NCBI GenBank assembly: GCA_964512955.1
Contig: CAZEKX010000006.1
Span: 1-49,222 of the forward strand
Source of the DNA: HGM04593 sp964512955
GTDB taxonomy: Bacteria > Bacteroidota > Bacteroidia > Bacteroidales > Bacteroidaceae
Reading direction: 5' to 3'
DNA: 49,222 bases
Shown here piece after piece: positions 1 to 9,560 of this stretch (position 1 is its first letter; each line of letters begins with the position of its first letter). The notes beneath the pieces are model-generated. The model saw nothing but the letters and a program-made list of their open reading frames with translations. It was not told where the DNA came from and searched no databases. A program made the position numbers and the translations under genes.

Positions 1-11
1 CGCATAAAATA

Positions 12-45
12 AACCCCAAAAGTTTTTTGTCTAACTTTTGGGGTT
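12..45 (-). terminator. Terminator hairpin downstream of secDF
   Basis: A perfect 13-bp inverted repeat (12-24 pairs with 33-45, 8-nt loop) lies 46 bp past the secDF stop codon. In the minus direction it is followed by the T-rich stretch TTTATTTTATG, which is a weak U-tract. Its position makes it the likely secDF terminator. Confidence 0.7.
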
Positions 46-90
46 CACTTCAAATTGTTCAACCTATTTTTTTATGATTAAATACCACTA

Positions 91-3045
91 TTATTTCGTT
101 TCACGTTTGCTCATTGTCATATAAGCAACAGGTGCCGCTATGAACAACGAAGACAATGTTCCAAACACAACTCCAAGAATCATTGCGAATGAGAAACTGC
201 GAATACTATCACCACCAAGGATAAAGATACAGAGCAAAACTACCAATGTACTTGCCGAGGTGTTGATTGTACGCGAAAGTGTTGTATTCAAAGAGTCATT
301 GAAGAGGTCGAACTTATTACGTTTGGGATATAGACCGGTAAACTCACGAACACGGTCAAAGATAACCACCTTGTCGTTAATAGAGTAACCGATAGCAGTA
401 AGGATTGCACCGATAAATGTCTGGTCTACCTCGAGCGACATTGGCAGAATACCGTGCAATAATGAGTAGCAACCTATAATCATTATTACGTCGCAAGCCA
501 AAGCAATCACAGAGCCAACACTGTATGCCACGTTACGGAAACGTACCAAAATATAGATAAATATTGCTATCAGCGCCAAGATTACCGACCATATTGCACT
601 AGTCTTAATATCATCTGCCATACTGGGACCAACCTTCTGTGAACTGATGATTGAACCTCCTGCACGGTTATCGTAATCGACAAATGTTTCGAGTGCAAGA
701 TCGTCGCTCAACAAACCTGCGCCCTTGAAAGCATCGTACAGGAATTGTTCTATTTCCGCGTCTACAGACTCCGACTCATCCTCTATACGGTAGTTTGTTG
801 TAATACGTATTGTCTTGTTATCGGTACCAAGTGCAATAGCCTGAACGTTATCCTCGGTAATCTTTTCACGGAGAAGAGCACGAACTGTTTCGGGTTCAAC
901 CTCTTGCTCAAACTGAACAACAAAGTTACGTCCACCGGTGAAGTCGATACTCTGACTCAAACCACGAACGGCAAAAGATACAGCCATTATAATTGCCACA
1001 ACAGCAAATATTGCAAACGAAACCTTACGAGCCTTCATAAAGTTATAGTGGTTATCCACCATAAGGTTCTTAGAGAAACGTGTAACAAATGTAAGGTTCA
1101 ACCACTTACCTTTAGCCATAAAGTGTTCGTAAACTACACGTGTCATAAATACCGCTGTAAAGAACGAACAGAGAATACCAATGATTAGAGTTGTAGCAAA
1201 TCCACGGATGGGACCTGTACCAAAATAGAACAGGATAATACCGGTGATTATTGATGTAAAGTTCGAGTCGAAAATTGCAGAGAAAGCATTCTTATAACCA
1301 TCGGCAAGTGCTGCACTAGTTTTCTTTCCAGCACGAAGTTCCTCTTTTGTACGCTCATAGATAAGCACGTTAGCATCGACAGCCATACCCAATGTTAGAA
1401 CCATACCGGCGATACCCGACATTGTAAGTGCAGCCTGGAACGAAGCCAATATACCAAGTGTAAAGAAGAAGTTTACCAAAAGTGCCGCATTTGCAACCAT
1501 ACCGGGGATTACACCATAAATAGCACACATATACACCATAAGGAGTACAAAGGCTACGATGAATGACATTATACCCTGATTGATTGATTCTTGACCAAGT
1601 GAAGGACCTACAACATCCTCTTGTACTATACGCGCGGGAGCAGGCATCTTACCCGAGCGAAGGACGTTTGCCAAGTCTTTTGTATCCTCTATGGTGAATG
1701 AACCTGTAATCTCGGAACGTCCGCCTGTAATTTCGTTCATTACACTGGGAGCACTGTATACACAGCCATCGAGAACAATTGCAATATTACCACCAATATT
1801 CTCTTTTGTCAAACGAGCCCATGCGTTTGCACCGGTAGTGTTCATAGACATAGTAACACAAGGACGACCGTATGTATCGAATGAGTCGGCAGCATCGGTT
1901 ACAACATCACCTTCGAGAGGCGCACGACCGTTACGCTGTGTAGAACGTATTGCATAGAGTTCATATATTTGATTTGTTGTATTCTTGTCTACAGCAGCAA
2001 CACCCCAATAAAGGCGCAATTCACGAGGAAGAACATTCTTTGCCTCGGGTGAATGAAGCAACGCACTAACAGTAGCAGTATCGCGGTAGTGTGCATAACC
2101 AACAACACAACTGTTCTGCATTGCCTGAGCAGGTTGGAGAACAGACAACAAGGGGTGTTGTTTTTTGAGAGCCTCAACATCTACAGACTCCGATGTTTCC
2201 TCGCCTGCAAGAGTTGCTGCCAAATCATCCTCGCTTGCAGATGCATCGGCATCTTTAACAGATGTTGTATCCTCTGCAGCGTTTTCGGCAGGAGCATTAG
2301 CGGCTAAACGAGCGTCGAGATTCGACAAGAGAGGAATAATCTCTTGCGAACTGAATGTCTCCCAAAATTCGAGGTTTGCAGAACCTTGCAACAATTTACG
2401 TACACGCTCCGGTTCTTTTACACCGGGGAGTTCAATCATAATGCGACCAAGTGAGCCCTCCAAAGCCTGAATGTTGGGTTGAACAACACCAAAACGGTCA
2501 ATACGAGTACGCAACACGTTGAAAGAGTTGTCTATAGCCGATTTAATCTCATCGCGAAGAACCGACTCAACCTCGCTATCAGTTGATGTTGTTGTAACTT
2601 TATCCTTCAACTGCTGTGTAGCAAAAAGAGTTGCCAAACTGCTTTCAGGGGCCAATCTTTTATACTCACTTACAAAAAGTGTGATAAAATCGGACTGGCT
2701 TGTTACAGCCTGCTTTCTTGCAGACTCAACAGCATCATTGAACGCTTTATCCTCTTTGTGTTCGGCAAGAGCCTTCACAACATCGGCTACAGAAACCTCC
2801 ATAATGACGTTCATACCGCCCTTGAGGTCCAAACCGAGACCAATCTCCATTTCGCGGCTACGTTTCAGGGTATATCCCAACCACACCTTCTCATTTTGCA
2901 TAGAATCGAGATAGTGCTGCTCACCCTGAGGATGCTCAGCAGCCTTCTGCATGTGATAACTATTTACAAAAGAGAATGAAAGGTAGAAAAGGCATACCAA
3001 TGTGAGTAATGCCGCAAAAACTTTTACAAATCCTTTGTTTTGCAT
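91..3045 (-). CDS. secDF: SecDF, fused protein-export membrane protein
   Basis: Accessory subunit of the Sec translocon that uses the proton gradient to pull exported proteins through SecYEG. The 984-residue protein is the SecD-SecF fusion usual in Bacteroidota. An N-terminal membrane segment (about residues 6-28) is followed by the SecD motif GLDLKGG (about 72-78), a large periplasmic domain, and a membrane block containing GMAVDANVLIYERT (about 550-563). The SecF half starts near residue 660, with IDFTGGRN and the paired motif GYSINDKVVIFDR near 885-897. Residues about 247-295 form an Ala/Asp/Glu/Ser-rich low-complexity insert in the first periplasmic domain. The ATG at 3045 lies about 40 nt past a TATATTTG promoter box. 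No neighbouring sec gene is present, so it appears to be transcribed alone. Identification is secure. Confidence 0.97.
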   Translation of the reverse strand: MQNKGFVKVFAALLTLVCLFYLSFSFVNSYHMQKAAEHPQGEQHYLDSMQNEKVWLGYTLKRSREMEIGLGLDLKGGMNVIMEVSVADVVKALAEHKEDKAFNDAVESARKQAVTSQSDFITLFVSEYKRLAPESSLATLFATQQLKDKVTTTSTDSEVESVLRDEIKSAIDNSFNVLRTRIDRFGVVQPNIQALEGSLGRIMIELPGVKEPERVRKLLQGSANLEFWETFSSQEIIPLLSNLDARLAANAPAENAAEDTTSVKDADASASEDDLAATLAGEETSESVDVEALKKQHPLLSVLQPAQAMQNSCVVGYAHYRDTATVSALLHSPEAKNVLPRELRLYWGVAAVDKNTTNQIYELYAIRSTQRNGRAPLEGDVVTDAADSFDTYGRPCVTMSMNTTGANAWARLTKENIGGNIAIVLDGCVYSAPSVMNEITGGRSEITGSFTIEDTKDLANVLRSGKMPAPARIVQEDVVGPSLGQESINQGIMSFIVAFVLLMVYMCAIYGVIPGMVANAALLVNFFFTLGILASFQAALTMSGIAGMVLTLGMAVDANVLIYERTKEELRAGKKTSAALADGYKNAFSAIFDSNFTSIITGIILFYFGTGPIRGFATTLIIGILCSFFTAVFMTRVVYEHFMAKGKWLNLTFVTRFSKNLMVDNHYNFMKARKVSFAIFAVVAIIMAVSFAVRGLSQSIDFTGGRNFVVQFEQEVEPETVRALLREKITEDNVQAIALGTDNKTIRITTNYRIEDESESVDAEIEQFLYDAFKGAGLLSDDLALETFVDYDNRAGGSIISSQKVGPSMADDIKTSAIWSVILALIAIFIYILVRFRNVAYSVGSVIALACDVIMIIGCYSLLHGILPMSLEVDQTFIGAILTAIGYSINDKVVIFDRVREFTGLYPKRNKFDLFNDSLNTTLSRTINTSASTLVVLLCIFILGGDSIRSFSFAMILGVVFGTLSSLFIAAPVAYMTMSKRETK

Positions 3046-3093
3046 TTCTTTTAAATTTTATTACGATTTAGTTTGTTCTGCTATTAAAGTTTG

Positions 3094-3101
3094 CAAATAT
3101 A
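3094..3101 (-). promoter_or_regulatory. Bacteroidota -7 box for secDF
   Basis: Minus-strand TATATTTG matches the TAnnTTTG consensus and lies 48 bp before the secDF ATG. No TTTG is seen at the -33 position, so the assignment rests on the -7 box and its location. Confidence 0.5.
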
Positions 3102-3224
3102 GCGTTTTTTCTCAAAACAATAATGATTTATGCGGTTTTTTTATTCGAATAAGGGCATACAAGCAGTATACGTCTCCTTATTTTCATAAAATACGTTCTA
3201 TATTACACAAATAAAGGTGATTTG

Positions 3225-4133
3225 TTATTTACTACCCGACGAAGCATCGAACAACCGACGTTTTTCTTCGTCGGACAGAGAAGAGTAACCACTCTGTTTA
3301 ACTTTATCGAGGATGGAATCTATATCGTCCTGCATCTCTTTTTTACGTGCATTATACTCGTAATCATCGGCATGTTTCCCTGTTTTTTTATACTGCATCT
3401 TTGGTCTTTTCTTAAAAGAGAATCGACGAAATATATTAGTAAAGAGGTCTATCACCATATTCACATATTTTGCTAAATCAACCCCTTTATTCAGATAAAA
3501 AGCAAACATCCAACCTGCAACTGCGCCACCGATATGTGCAAAATTCCCACCTGCATTATCCGAAGCAAGCAATAAAAACGATATAAGTACTGTTGCCAAG
3601 GCCACTGTAATGAGTCTCATTGTGCCAAAAAGCAACAGACTTACACGATACGAAGGATTACGAACTGCTGCAGCCATTACAACAGCAAGCACCGATGCCG
3701 ATGCACCCACAAGATATGAATCATTGACACTGTTTGCAAAATAAGGGAGCAGATTATACGCAAGTACATAAAACAGTCCTCCTGCAATTCCGCCAAGCAG
3801 GTATACTCCAACAAAGTGACGAGTCGAATAGAATGATAAGAAAATACGTCCGAAACCATAAAGAGCAAGCATGTTCCAAAGTATATGCATTAATCCGCCA
3901 TGTAAAAACATATACGAAATTACAGACCATGGTTGCAAAGCCAAACGCTCCAACGAAGATGGCAATTCGAACCAACGTACAAAATCGCCCACGTAAGGAA
4001 ATACATTAAACAATGTTGCCACAACGCCAACCAATGCCACCAGCACATATATAGCAACATTGACATATATAAATTTGCCAACAATATTTTCGTTTCGAAA
4101 TTTTATTACAAATTCACTAATTAAACGGCCCAT
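3225..4133 (-). CDS. Rhomboid family intramembrane serine protease (second of a pair)
   Basis: Predicted polytopic membrane protease that cleaves transmembrane substrates within the bilayer. About six hydrophobic segments are visible. The catalytic serine is in G143-A-S145-A and the catalytic histidine is H200 in the segment AHIGG. The oxyanion-type HxxxN motif is H83-I-L-W-N87. Most family members have GxSG; here the fourth position is Ala, which I expect still allows activity. After the last membrane segment there is a charged cytoplasmic tail of about 80 residues (about 225-302), rich in Lys, Asp and Glu, that the upstream paralogue lacks. The ATG at 4133 lies inside the upstream rhomboid gene (17-bp overlap), so the two are probably translationally coupled. 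Substrate unknown. Confidence 0.9.
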   Translation of the reverse strand: MGRLISEFVIKFRNENIVGKFIYVNVAIYVLVALVGVVATLFNVFPYVGDFVRWFELPSSLERLALQPWSVISYMFLHGGLMHILWNMLALYGFGRIFLSFYSTRHFVGVYLLGGIAGGLFYVLAYNLLPYFANSVNDSYLVGASASVLAVVMAAAVRNPSYRVSLLLFGTMRLITVALATVLISFLLLASDNAGGNFAHIGGAVAGWMFAFYLNKGVDLAKYVNMVIDLFTNIFRRFSFKKRPKMQYKKTGKHADDYEYNARKKEMQDDIDSILDKVKQSGYSSLSDEEKRRLFDASSGSK

Positions 4134-4800
4134 AGATTTTACCTGTTTTACGCCAATATATTATTAATCCCAAACCAAACAACATTCCGCCCAAATGAGC
4201 AAAATGCGCAACATTGTCACTCATATTCGGATTTAACCCTAAAAGGAGTTCAAGTACGCCATAAAATATTACAAAATACTTTGCTTTTATGGGTATAGGT
4301 ATAGGAAACACAAAAAGTCGCTCATTGGGGAAAGTCATGGCAAATGCGAGCAACAGAGCATACACAGCACCCGAAGCACCCACTGTAATCCACATATTCA
4401 GAAATTCACTCATTGGGATAATAACCCCATTACCCATATTTACATTAGTGTACATGGATAACTCCATAGAGTAATAGGTATACTGAACAATCTCTTGTAT
4501 TATTCCGGCACCAACACCGGCAACAATGTAATATATAAGAAAACGTTTTGCACCCCAAACCTGTTCCAAAACACGACCAAACATCCACAAAGCAAACATA
4601 TTAAACAAAATATGCCTAAAGTCGACATGCATAAACATATAGGTAATGAATTGAAATAGTTTAAAATCATCGGCCAAAAACAGATGTAATCCCAGCCAAT
4701 GATTTAAATTTATGCCATAACGTTCTGCAACCACCATTGCAAAAAACATTATAATGTTTACAGCAAGCAGATTTTTGGTTACAACAGGTAATTCATTCAT
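4117..4800 (-). CDS. Rhomboid family intramembrane serine protease (first of a pair)
   Basis: A 227-residue rhomboid with the canonical motif G141-A-S143-G144 (nucleophile S143), histidine H202 in AHLGG, and H63-I-L-F-N67 in the HxxxN loop. Six membrane segments are apparent with little extra sequence, so this is the minimal rhomboid fold. It is the promoter-proximal gene of a two-gene unit: a TATCTTCG box lies 38 bp upstream, and the end of the gene overlaps the next rhomboid by 17 bp. Paired rhomboid genes suggest either division of substrates or a heteromeric arrangement; neither can be decided from sequence. Confidence 0.92.
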   Translation of the reverse strand: MNELPVVTKNLLAVNIIMFFAMVVAERYGINLNHWLGLHLFLADDFKLFQFITYMFMHVDFRHILFNMFALWMFGRVLEQVWGAKRFLIYYIVAGVGAGIIQEIVQYTYYSMELSMYTNVNMGNGVIIPMSEFLNMWITVGASGAVYALLLAFAMTFPNERLFVFPIPIPIKAKYFVIFYGVLELLLGLNPNMSDNVAHFAHLGGMLFGLGLIIYWRKTGKIYGPFN

Positions 4801-4838
4801 ATAAATATAGTTTTATAAGCAAATGAAAAATAAAGTTG

Positions 4839-4846
4839 CGAAGATA
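4839..4846 (-). promoter_or_regulatory. -7 box for the rhomboid pair
   Basis: Minus-strand TATCTTCG matches the TAnnTTcG variant of the Bacteroidota -7 element and is 38 bp before the first rhomboid ATG. No good -33 element is seen. It lies in the 286-bp divergent region shared with argS, which shows no other gene. Confidence 0.45.
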
Positions 4847-4996
4847 GCAACAAACAAGCAAATTTTATAAAGTTCGCTTTAATATTTTAGTTCTTTTTTC
4901 TTATTTTTAACCAACCATACTGCTATATTTACAAAAATTGATTATATCAAAGCATGCTTTTTCGAACATAGAGGAGAAATTTCACAGATAAATTTG

Positions 4997-5004
4997 TAAC
5001 TTTG
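4997..5004 (+). promoter_or_regulatory. -7 box for argS
   Basis: TAACTTTG, followed by C, fits the Bacteroidota consensus; an overlapping second match, TAAATTTG, sits at 4989-4996. Either would give a leader of roughly 75-80 nt before the argS ATG at 5087. No clear -33 TTTG is present. Confidence 0.5.
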
Positions 5005-5086
5005 CAAACAACTTCGGAACTTGTAAAATTATAGTCGAACGACAGACAAAAACAAGATCCACAATCTTTAGATAAATTTAAATGTT

Positions 5087-6880
5087 ATGAATATAGAAAT
5101 TACACTCACCGAAACCATTATTTCGGCAATAAAAGCATTGTACGGTCAGGATTTTGCAACCGACAAGATTCAACTACAAAAAACACGTAAAGAGTTTGAA
5201 GGAGATTTCACTCTTGTTGTATTCCCATTCCTCTCTCTTTCACGCAAACGTCCCGAAGAGACAGCACAAGAGATTGGTGAATATATAACAGCAAACCAGC
5301 CATTAGTACAATCATTCAATGTTGTAAAGGGTTTCTTGAACATGGTCATTGCACCTTCGTTTTGGGCAGACCTGTTGAATAATATAGACAAGAACGAGAA
5401 ATGGGGAATAAAGGTTGCGGATGAAAATTCTCCTTTGGTAATGATTGAATATTCATCGCCAAACACCAACAAGCCATTACACTTGGGACATATACGTAAC
5501 AACCTGTTAGGTTATGCACTTGCCAACATAATTGCTGCAAACGGCAACAAGGTTGTTAAAACAAATATTGTAAATGACCGAGGTATACATATTTGCAAAT
5601 CGATGTTAGCATGGCAAAAATGGGGAAATGGCGAAACCCCTGCATCGAGCGGTAAAAAAGGAGATCACCTTATTGGCGACTACTACGTAGCATTCGACAA
5701 GCACTACAAAGCAGAACTTAACGAACTTATGGCAAAAGGGATGAGCAAAGAGGAGGCTGAGGCGTCATCACCTCTTATGGCCGAAGCACGTGATATGCTT
5801 GTAAAATGGGAATCAGGCGACAAGGAAGTACGCAATTTGTGGGAGACCATGAATAGTTGGGTCTATGAAGGATTCGATGAAACTTACCGACGCTTAGGAG
5901 TAGATTTCGATAAAATATATTATGAGTCGGATACATATCTTGTAGGCAAAGAGACGGTACTCGACGGACTCAAAAAAGGTATATTCTATCGTCGCGACGA
6001 TGAGTCGGTTTGGGCAGATTTAAGCAAAGACGGACTCGACGAAAAATTACTTCTACGTAGTGATGGTACATCGGTATACATGACACAAGATATAGGTACA
6101 GCACAACTTCGTTTCCGCGACTACCCTATAGACAAGATGGTATATGTGGTAGGTAACGAGCAAAACTATCACTTCCAAGTACTCTCTCTTCTTTTAGACA
6201 AACTTGGTTTTTCATGGGGAAAAGGACTTGTTCACTTCTCTTACGGCATGGTTGAACTCCCCGAAGGCAAGATGAAGAGTAGAGAAGGAACTGTTGTCGA
6301 TGCCGATGACCTTATGGAGGAGATGATATCTACCGCTCGTGAGACATCGGAAGAACTCGGTGGGAAATTAAACGACCTTACCCCAGAAGAGGTTGCCGAT
6401 ATTAACCGCATAATAGGTTTAGGTGCTCTGAAATATTTTATGCTAAAGGTTGATGCACGTAAAAACATGCTCTTTAACCCTAAAGAATCTATTGACTTCA
6501 ATGGGAATACCGGACCTTTCATTCAATATACTTATGCTCGTACACGTTCAATAGAGCGTAAAGCAGGAGAAAGCGGCATAAGCATTGAGAATGTATCGGC
6601 ACCATCAATAATAAGCGAAAAAGAGTGTTCGATAATACGTATGCTCAACGATTTCCCAGCAGTAGTTCGTCAGGCAGGAACAGACTACTCACCATCGGGC
6701 ATTGCCAATTACACATACGAATTGGCAAAAGAGTACAACCAGTTCTACCACGATTTCAGCATATTGCGCGAGGAAGACGAGAGCATAAAAGCATTCCGTA
6801 TACTGCTTACACGCAATGTTGGTAAGGTAATAAAGACTGCAATGAACCTGTTGGGCATTGAGGTTCCCGAAAGAATGTAA
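5087..6880 (+). CDS. argS: Arginyl-tRNA synthetase
   Basis: Charges tRNA-Arg with arginine in the cytoplasm. The 597-residue protein has the class I layout. An N-terminal additional domain (about 1-110) is followed by the Rossmann core, with the HIGH-type motif H132-L-G-H135 preceded by SSPNTNKP. The KMSKS-equivalent loop is M396-K-S-R399, in GKMKSREG. The C-terminal helical anticodon-binding domain contains the typical YTYART and YNQFYHDF segments and ends in a hydrophobic helix. Length and motifs are normal. It opens a plus-strand two-gene unit: its TAA shares its last base with the ATG of the RNase H gene, giving translational coupling. Confidence 0.97.
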   Translation: MNIEITLTETIISAIKALYGQDFATDKIQLQKTRKEFEGDFTLVVFPFLSLSRKRPEETAQEIGEYITANQPLVQSFNVVKGFLNMVIAPSFWADLLNNIDKNEKWGIKVADENSPLVMIEYSSPNTNKPLHLGHIRNNLLGYALANIIAANGNKVVKTNIVNDRGIHICKSMLAWQKWGNGETPASSGKKGDHLIGDYYVAFDKHYKAELNELMAKGMSKEEAEASSPLMAEARDMLVKWESGDKEVRNLWETMNSWVYEGFDETYRRLGVDFDKIYYESDTYLVGKETVLDGLKKGIFYRRDDESVWADLSKDGLDEKLLLRSDGTSVYMTQDIGTAQLRFRDYPIDKMVYVVGNEQNYHFQVLSLLLDKLGFSWGKGLVHFSYGMVELPEGKMKSREGTVVDADDLMEEMISTARETSEELGGKLNDLTPEEVADINRIIGLGALKYFMLKVDARKNMLFNPKESIDFNGNTGPFIQYTYARTRSIERKAGESGISIENVSAPSIISEKECSIIRMLNDFPAVVRQAGTDYSPSGIANYTYELAKEYNQFYHDFSILREEDESIKAFRILLTRNVGKVIKTAMNLLGIEVPERM

Positions 6881-7503
6881 TGAGTAAACGCTACTATGTC
6901 GTTTGGAATGGAGTCGAGCCAGGCATTTACAATTCTTGGGATGAGTGTCAGGCACAAATAAAGGGAGTAAAGCAAGCCCTTTATAAGTCATTTAACACCC
7001 TTGCCGAAGCAGAAAGAGCATACTCTTCGTCACCCCAAATGTATATAGGCAACAACCCTAAAGAACATTCTGTAAACAAAAGGACCGAATTACCACCAAT
7101 CATTGTTCGTGAAGCATTGGCTGTAGATGCTGCATGCAGTGGAAATCCCGGACAGATGGAATATCGTGGTGTATATATCGATACCAATACACAGATATTC
7201 CATTTTGGTCCAATGTTCGGTACAAACAACATTGGAGAGTTTCTGGCAATAGTTCATGCCCTTGCACTTTTACAGCAAAAACATTGCGATATACCTATAT
7301 ATTCAGACAGCCATAACGCTCTTTTGTGGGTCAAACAAAAGAAGTGCAAAACAAAACTGCCACGAACTCCGCAAACCGAAGAGTTGTTTTGCCTTATTGA
7401 AAGAGCCGAAAGTTGGTTAAAGAACCATACTTATAAGAACCAACTTATAAAATGGGAGACATCGCAATGGGGAGAAATACCTGCCGACTTTGGGCGTAAA
7501 TAG
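6880..7503 (+). CDS. Ribonuclease H with N-terminal viroplasmin (RNA-DNA hybrid-binding) domain
   Basis: Cleaves the RNA strand of RNA-DNA hybrids. Residues 1-50 form the small viroplasmin/hybrid-binding domain (YYVVWNGVEPGIYNSWDEC) found in eukaryotic-type RNase H1. A short linker leads to an RNase H fold starting near residue 76. The four acidic metal ligands are recognisable: D83 (in AVDAACSGNPG), E120 (GEFLAI), D143 (YSDSHNA) and D203 near the C-terminus. At 207 residues it has the size usual for the Bacteroidota form. The ATG overlaps the argS stop by one base (TAATG). It ends 2 bp from the convergent glycosyltransferase gene. Confidence 0.93.
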   Translation: MSKRYYVVWNGVEPGIYNSWDECQAQIKGVKQALYKSFNTLAEAERAYSSSPQMYIGNNPKEHSVNKRTELPPIIVREALAVDAACSGNPGQMEYRGVYIDTNTQIFHFGPMFGTNNIGEFLAIVHALALLQQKHCDIPIYSDSHNALLWVKQKKCKTKLPRTPQTEELFCLIERAESWLKNHTYKNQLIKWETSQWGEIPADFGRK

Positions 7504-7505
7504 GT

Positions 7506-8258
7506 CTATTTTTCAAGTTCATTCTCCAGTAAGCGGCACAATGTAACAAACTTATATATTGCACTACGACATGCCTGTATAAAACCTATTCTACCATATC
7601 TGAAACCTCCCTTCAATATGTAACTTTTAAAGAAATGAAAAGAGGGTTGGAATAGAAGTTTTGTAAAAGTTACATGTGAGCCTGCTCTTCTTTTTACCTC
7701 ATTTTCGGTATACTTCATAAGACGCTCTAACCATGCTTGCACAGTTACCGATATGTGAGTAAAAGCCAAATCGCTCCTGTTCTGAGGAATTTTTTCCACC
7801 GGACCGTTCACCTCGGGAACAACATGAATTATTGGTGGCCAATAGACTGCATCACGTTTGAGGAATCGAAGTTGATAGTCGGGATATGTGGATTTTAAAA
7901 ACAAGTTCATGGTATAATTCTTTCGAGGTATAAAAAGACCATAAGGACAATCGGGTTCTTTTATACGCTCGTACAGATACTCTCTTAAAGCAGGAGAGAC
8001 GAGTTCATCGGCATCTACAACCAACACCCACTCATTTTGAGCCGATTGCACTGCAAAATTTCGCGCCGGTTCTACTATATTATAGTCTTTCTTCTCAAAA
8101 GTTACGATTTTACAGCCGTATCTACGTGCAATATCCCGAGTATCATCGGTACTCTCCATATCACAAACAACTATTTCATCAAAACCTTTTACGGTTTCCA
8201 ATACCTTAGCAAGATGCAATGAGGCATTATATGTATTTATAACAACCGATATTGCCAT
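7506..8258 (-). CDS. Family 2 glycosyltransferase
   Basis: Probable inverting GT-A glycosyltransferase acting on cell-surface glycans or lipopolysaccharide core. The N-terminus is the GT2 nucleotide-sugar fold: SVVINTYN at residues 3-10, VVCDMESTDDT, and the metal-binding motif VVDADE near residue 80. The acceptor half includes FIPRKNY and YPDYQLRF, as in the WaaE/KdtX-like subgroup that extends the lipopolysaccharide inner core; that subgroup assignment is inference. No signal peptide is present, so it probably works at the cytoplasmic face of the inner membrane. It follows the family 4 glycosyltransferase gene by 4 bp and is almost certainly cotranscribed with it. Confidence 0.9.
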   Translation of the reverse strand: MAISVVINTYNASLHLAKVLETVKGFDEIVVCDMESTDDTRDIARRYGCKIVTFEKKDYNIVEPARNFAVQSAQNEWVLVVDADELVSPALREYLYERIKEPDCPYGLFIPRKNYTMNLFLKSTYPDYQLRFLKRDAVYWPPIIHVVPEVNGPVEKIPQNRSDLAFTHISVTVQAWLERLMKYTENEVKRRAGSHVTFTKLLFQPSFHFFKSYILKGGFRYGRIGFIQACRSAIYKFVTLCRLLENELEK

Positions 8259-8262
8259 ATAT

Positions 8263-9402
8263 TTACTTTTTATCGTTTATCACCTTTTTATAACACTCTA
8301 TTGTTTCACGGGCATGTATTTCGGGGGTGAAACGGGAAGCCCACTTTAACCCTTGCTCTATCATATTTTTACGAATATCGGGGCGCATCGCCTGCATTAT
8401 AGATTGCGCAATGGCATCGATATCATAGGGAGCAACATAAATAGTTCCTGGACCACCGGCCTCTTCCAAGCATGAGCCTGTTGCAGCAACAACAGGTAAA
8501 GATGAGTACAACGCCTCCAACAAAGGTATACCAAAACCTTCATAAACCGACATGTATGCAAAAACATCGGCACATCGATATATTACAGGAAGGTCGGCAT
8601 ATGTAACTCCATGCAAGAAATGGACTCTCTCTTGCAGGTTATTCTCCAATATATAGTCTTTGATTCTATCGGTATATTTTGTATGACGACCAACTGCTAC
8701 CAGATGTACCTCTTGCGGTAAATGAGATAATGCTTTAACCACAGATAAAAGGTTCTTTCGTTCTTCGATAGTTCCGACAGATAAGATAAAATGTTCCGGC
8801 AACGCATATCGACAACACACCTCATCGCAACGTTCCTTTGAGACCTCTACGGCAAACGCGGCATCACATCCCTGATATATTACGCTTATTTTATCGGCCG
8901 GAATATTATAGTGATTTATAATATCACGTTTGGTACATTCGCTGACTGCTATTATATGATCTGCATTACGGCAAGCACGTAAAAACTTAAAATTATATAT
9001 ATAACGATCGACTACGGGATAGTACTGCGGATATTTAAGGAATATAAGGTCGTGTATTGTTACAACACTCTTCACTCTCCCTTTTATGTTCAATGGTAAC
9101 TCATTACTGAGACCATGAAACAGTTCCACGCCATCGTTACATATATCGGAAGTAATACCCCACACACGCCACAAAGAACTGAGGAAACGCCACATACCAC
9201 TTTTGGGCAAACATTTACGCACTCTGCCTACAGATTTTTCCATAATAATATTGAGCGAATTATTTACACGCTCCTTTGGTGCATAAAGCAGATATTCATT
9301 GTCGGTATAATATTTCGCAAGAGATTCTATAACATACCGACTATAGTTACCCAGCCCTGTGAAGTTTTGTACTGCACGTTTTCCGTCATATCCTAGTTTC
9401 AT
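8263..9402 (-). CDS. Family 4 glycosyltransferase
   Basis: Predicted retaining GT-B glycosyltransferase (mannosyl or related sugar transfer onto a surface polysaccharide). The N-terminal half has the acceptor-side signature TGLGNYSRYV (about 15-24) and VVTIHDLIFLKYPQYY. The C-terminal half has the donor-binding pattern SVGTIEERKNL and, near the end, the glutamate motif YEGFGIPLLEALYSSLPVVA with EAGGPGTIYV. At 379 residues it has normal length. It is first in a two-gene operon with the family 2 enzyme, behind a well-spaced Bacteroidota promoter. With ManC elsewhere in the window it suggests local glycan assembly, but the acceptor is unknown. Confidence 0.92.
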   Translation of the reverse strand: MKLGYDGKRAVQNFTGLGNYSRYVIESLAKYYTDNEYLLYAPKERVNNSLNIIMEKSVGRVRKCLPKSGMWRFLSSLWRVWGITSDICNDGVELFHGLSNELPLNIKGRVKSVVTIHDLIFLKYPQYYPVVDRYIYNFKFLRACRNADHIIAVSECTKRDIINHYNIPADKISVIYQGCDAAFAVEVSKERCDEVCCRYALPEHFILSVGTIEERKNLLSVVKALSHLPQEVHLVAVGRHTKYTDRIKDYILENNLQERVHFLHGVTYADLPVIYRCADVFAYMSVYEGFGIPLLEALYSSLPVVAATGSCLEEAGGPGTIYVAPYDIDAIAQSIMQAMRPDIRKNMIEQGLKWASRFTPEIHARETIECYKKVINDKK

Positions 9403-9430
9403 ATTGCTCGATATTAGGTTTGCAACATTG

Positions 9431-9462
9431 CAAAGATAAGATATCCCGAAGAGATGCGCAAA
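9431..9462 (-). promoter_or_regulatory. Promoter of the two glycosyltransferase genes
   Basis: Minus-strand TTTG (9462-9459) and TATCTTTG (9438-9431) are separated by 20 bp, a full match to the Bacteroidota sigma-factor consensus TTTG-N19-21-TAnnTTTG. The -7 box is 28 bp before the ATG at 9402. Confidence 0.7.
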
Positions 9463-9525
9463 AAATAGTGAACATAAAGATATGCATATATGTTCTACAC
9501 TGATATGTAATTTTAAAATTATGTG

Positions 9526-9533
9526 TATTTTTG
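9526..9533 (+). promoter_or_regulatory. -7 box for the radical SAM gene
   Basis: TATTTTTG matches TAnnTTTG and lies 27 bp before the ATG at 9561, which follows an A-rich leader typical of Bacteroidota. No TTTG is seen at the expected -33 position. Confidence 0.45.
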
Positions 9534-9560
9534 CAATATTAAAATATAAAAACAGAACAA

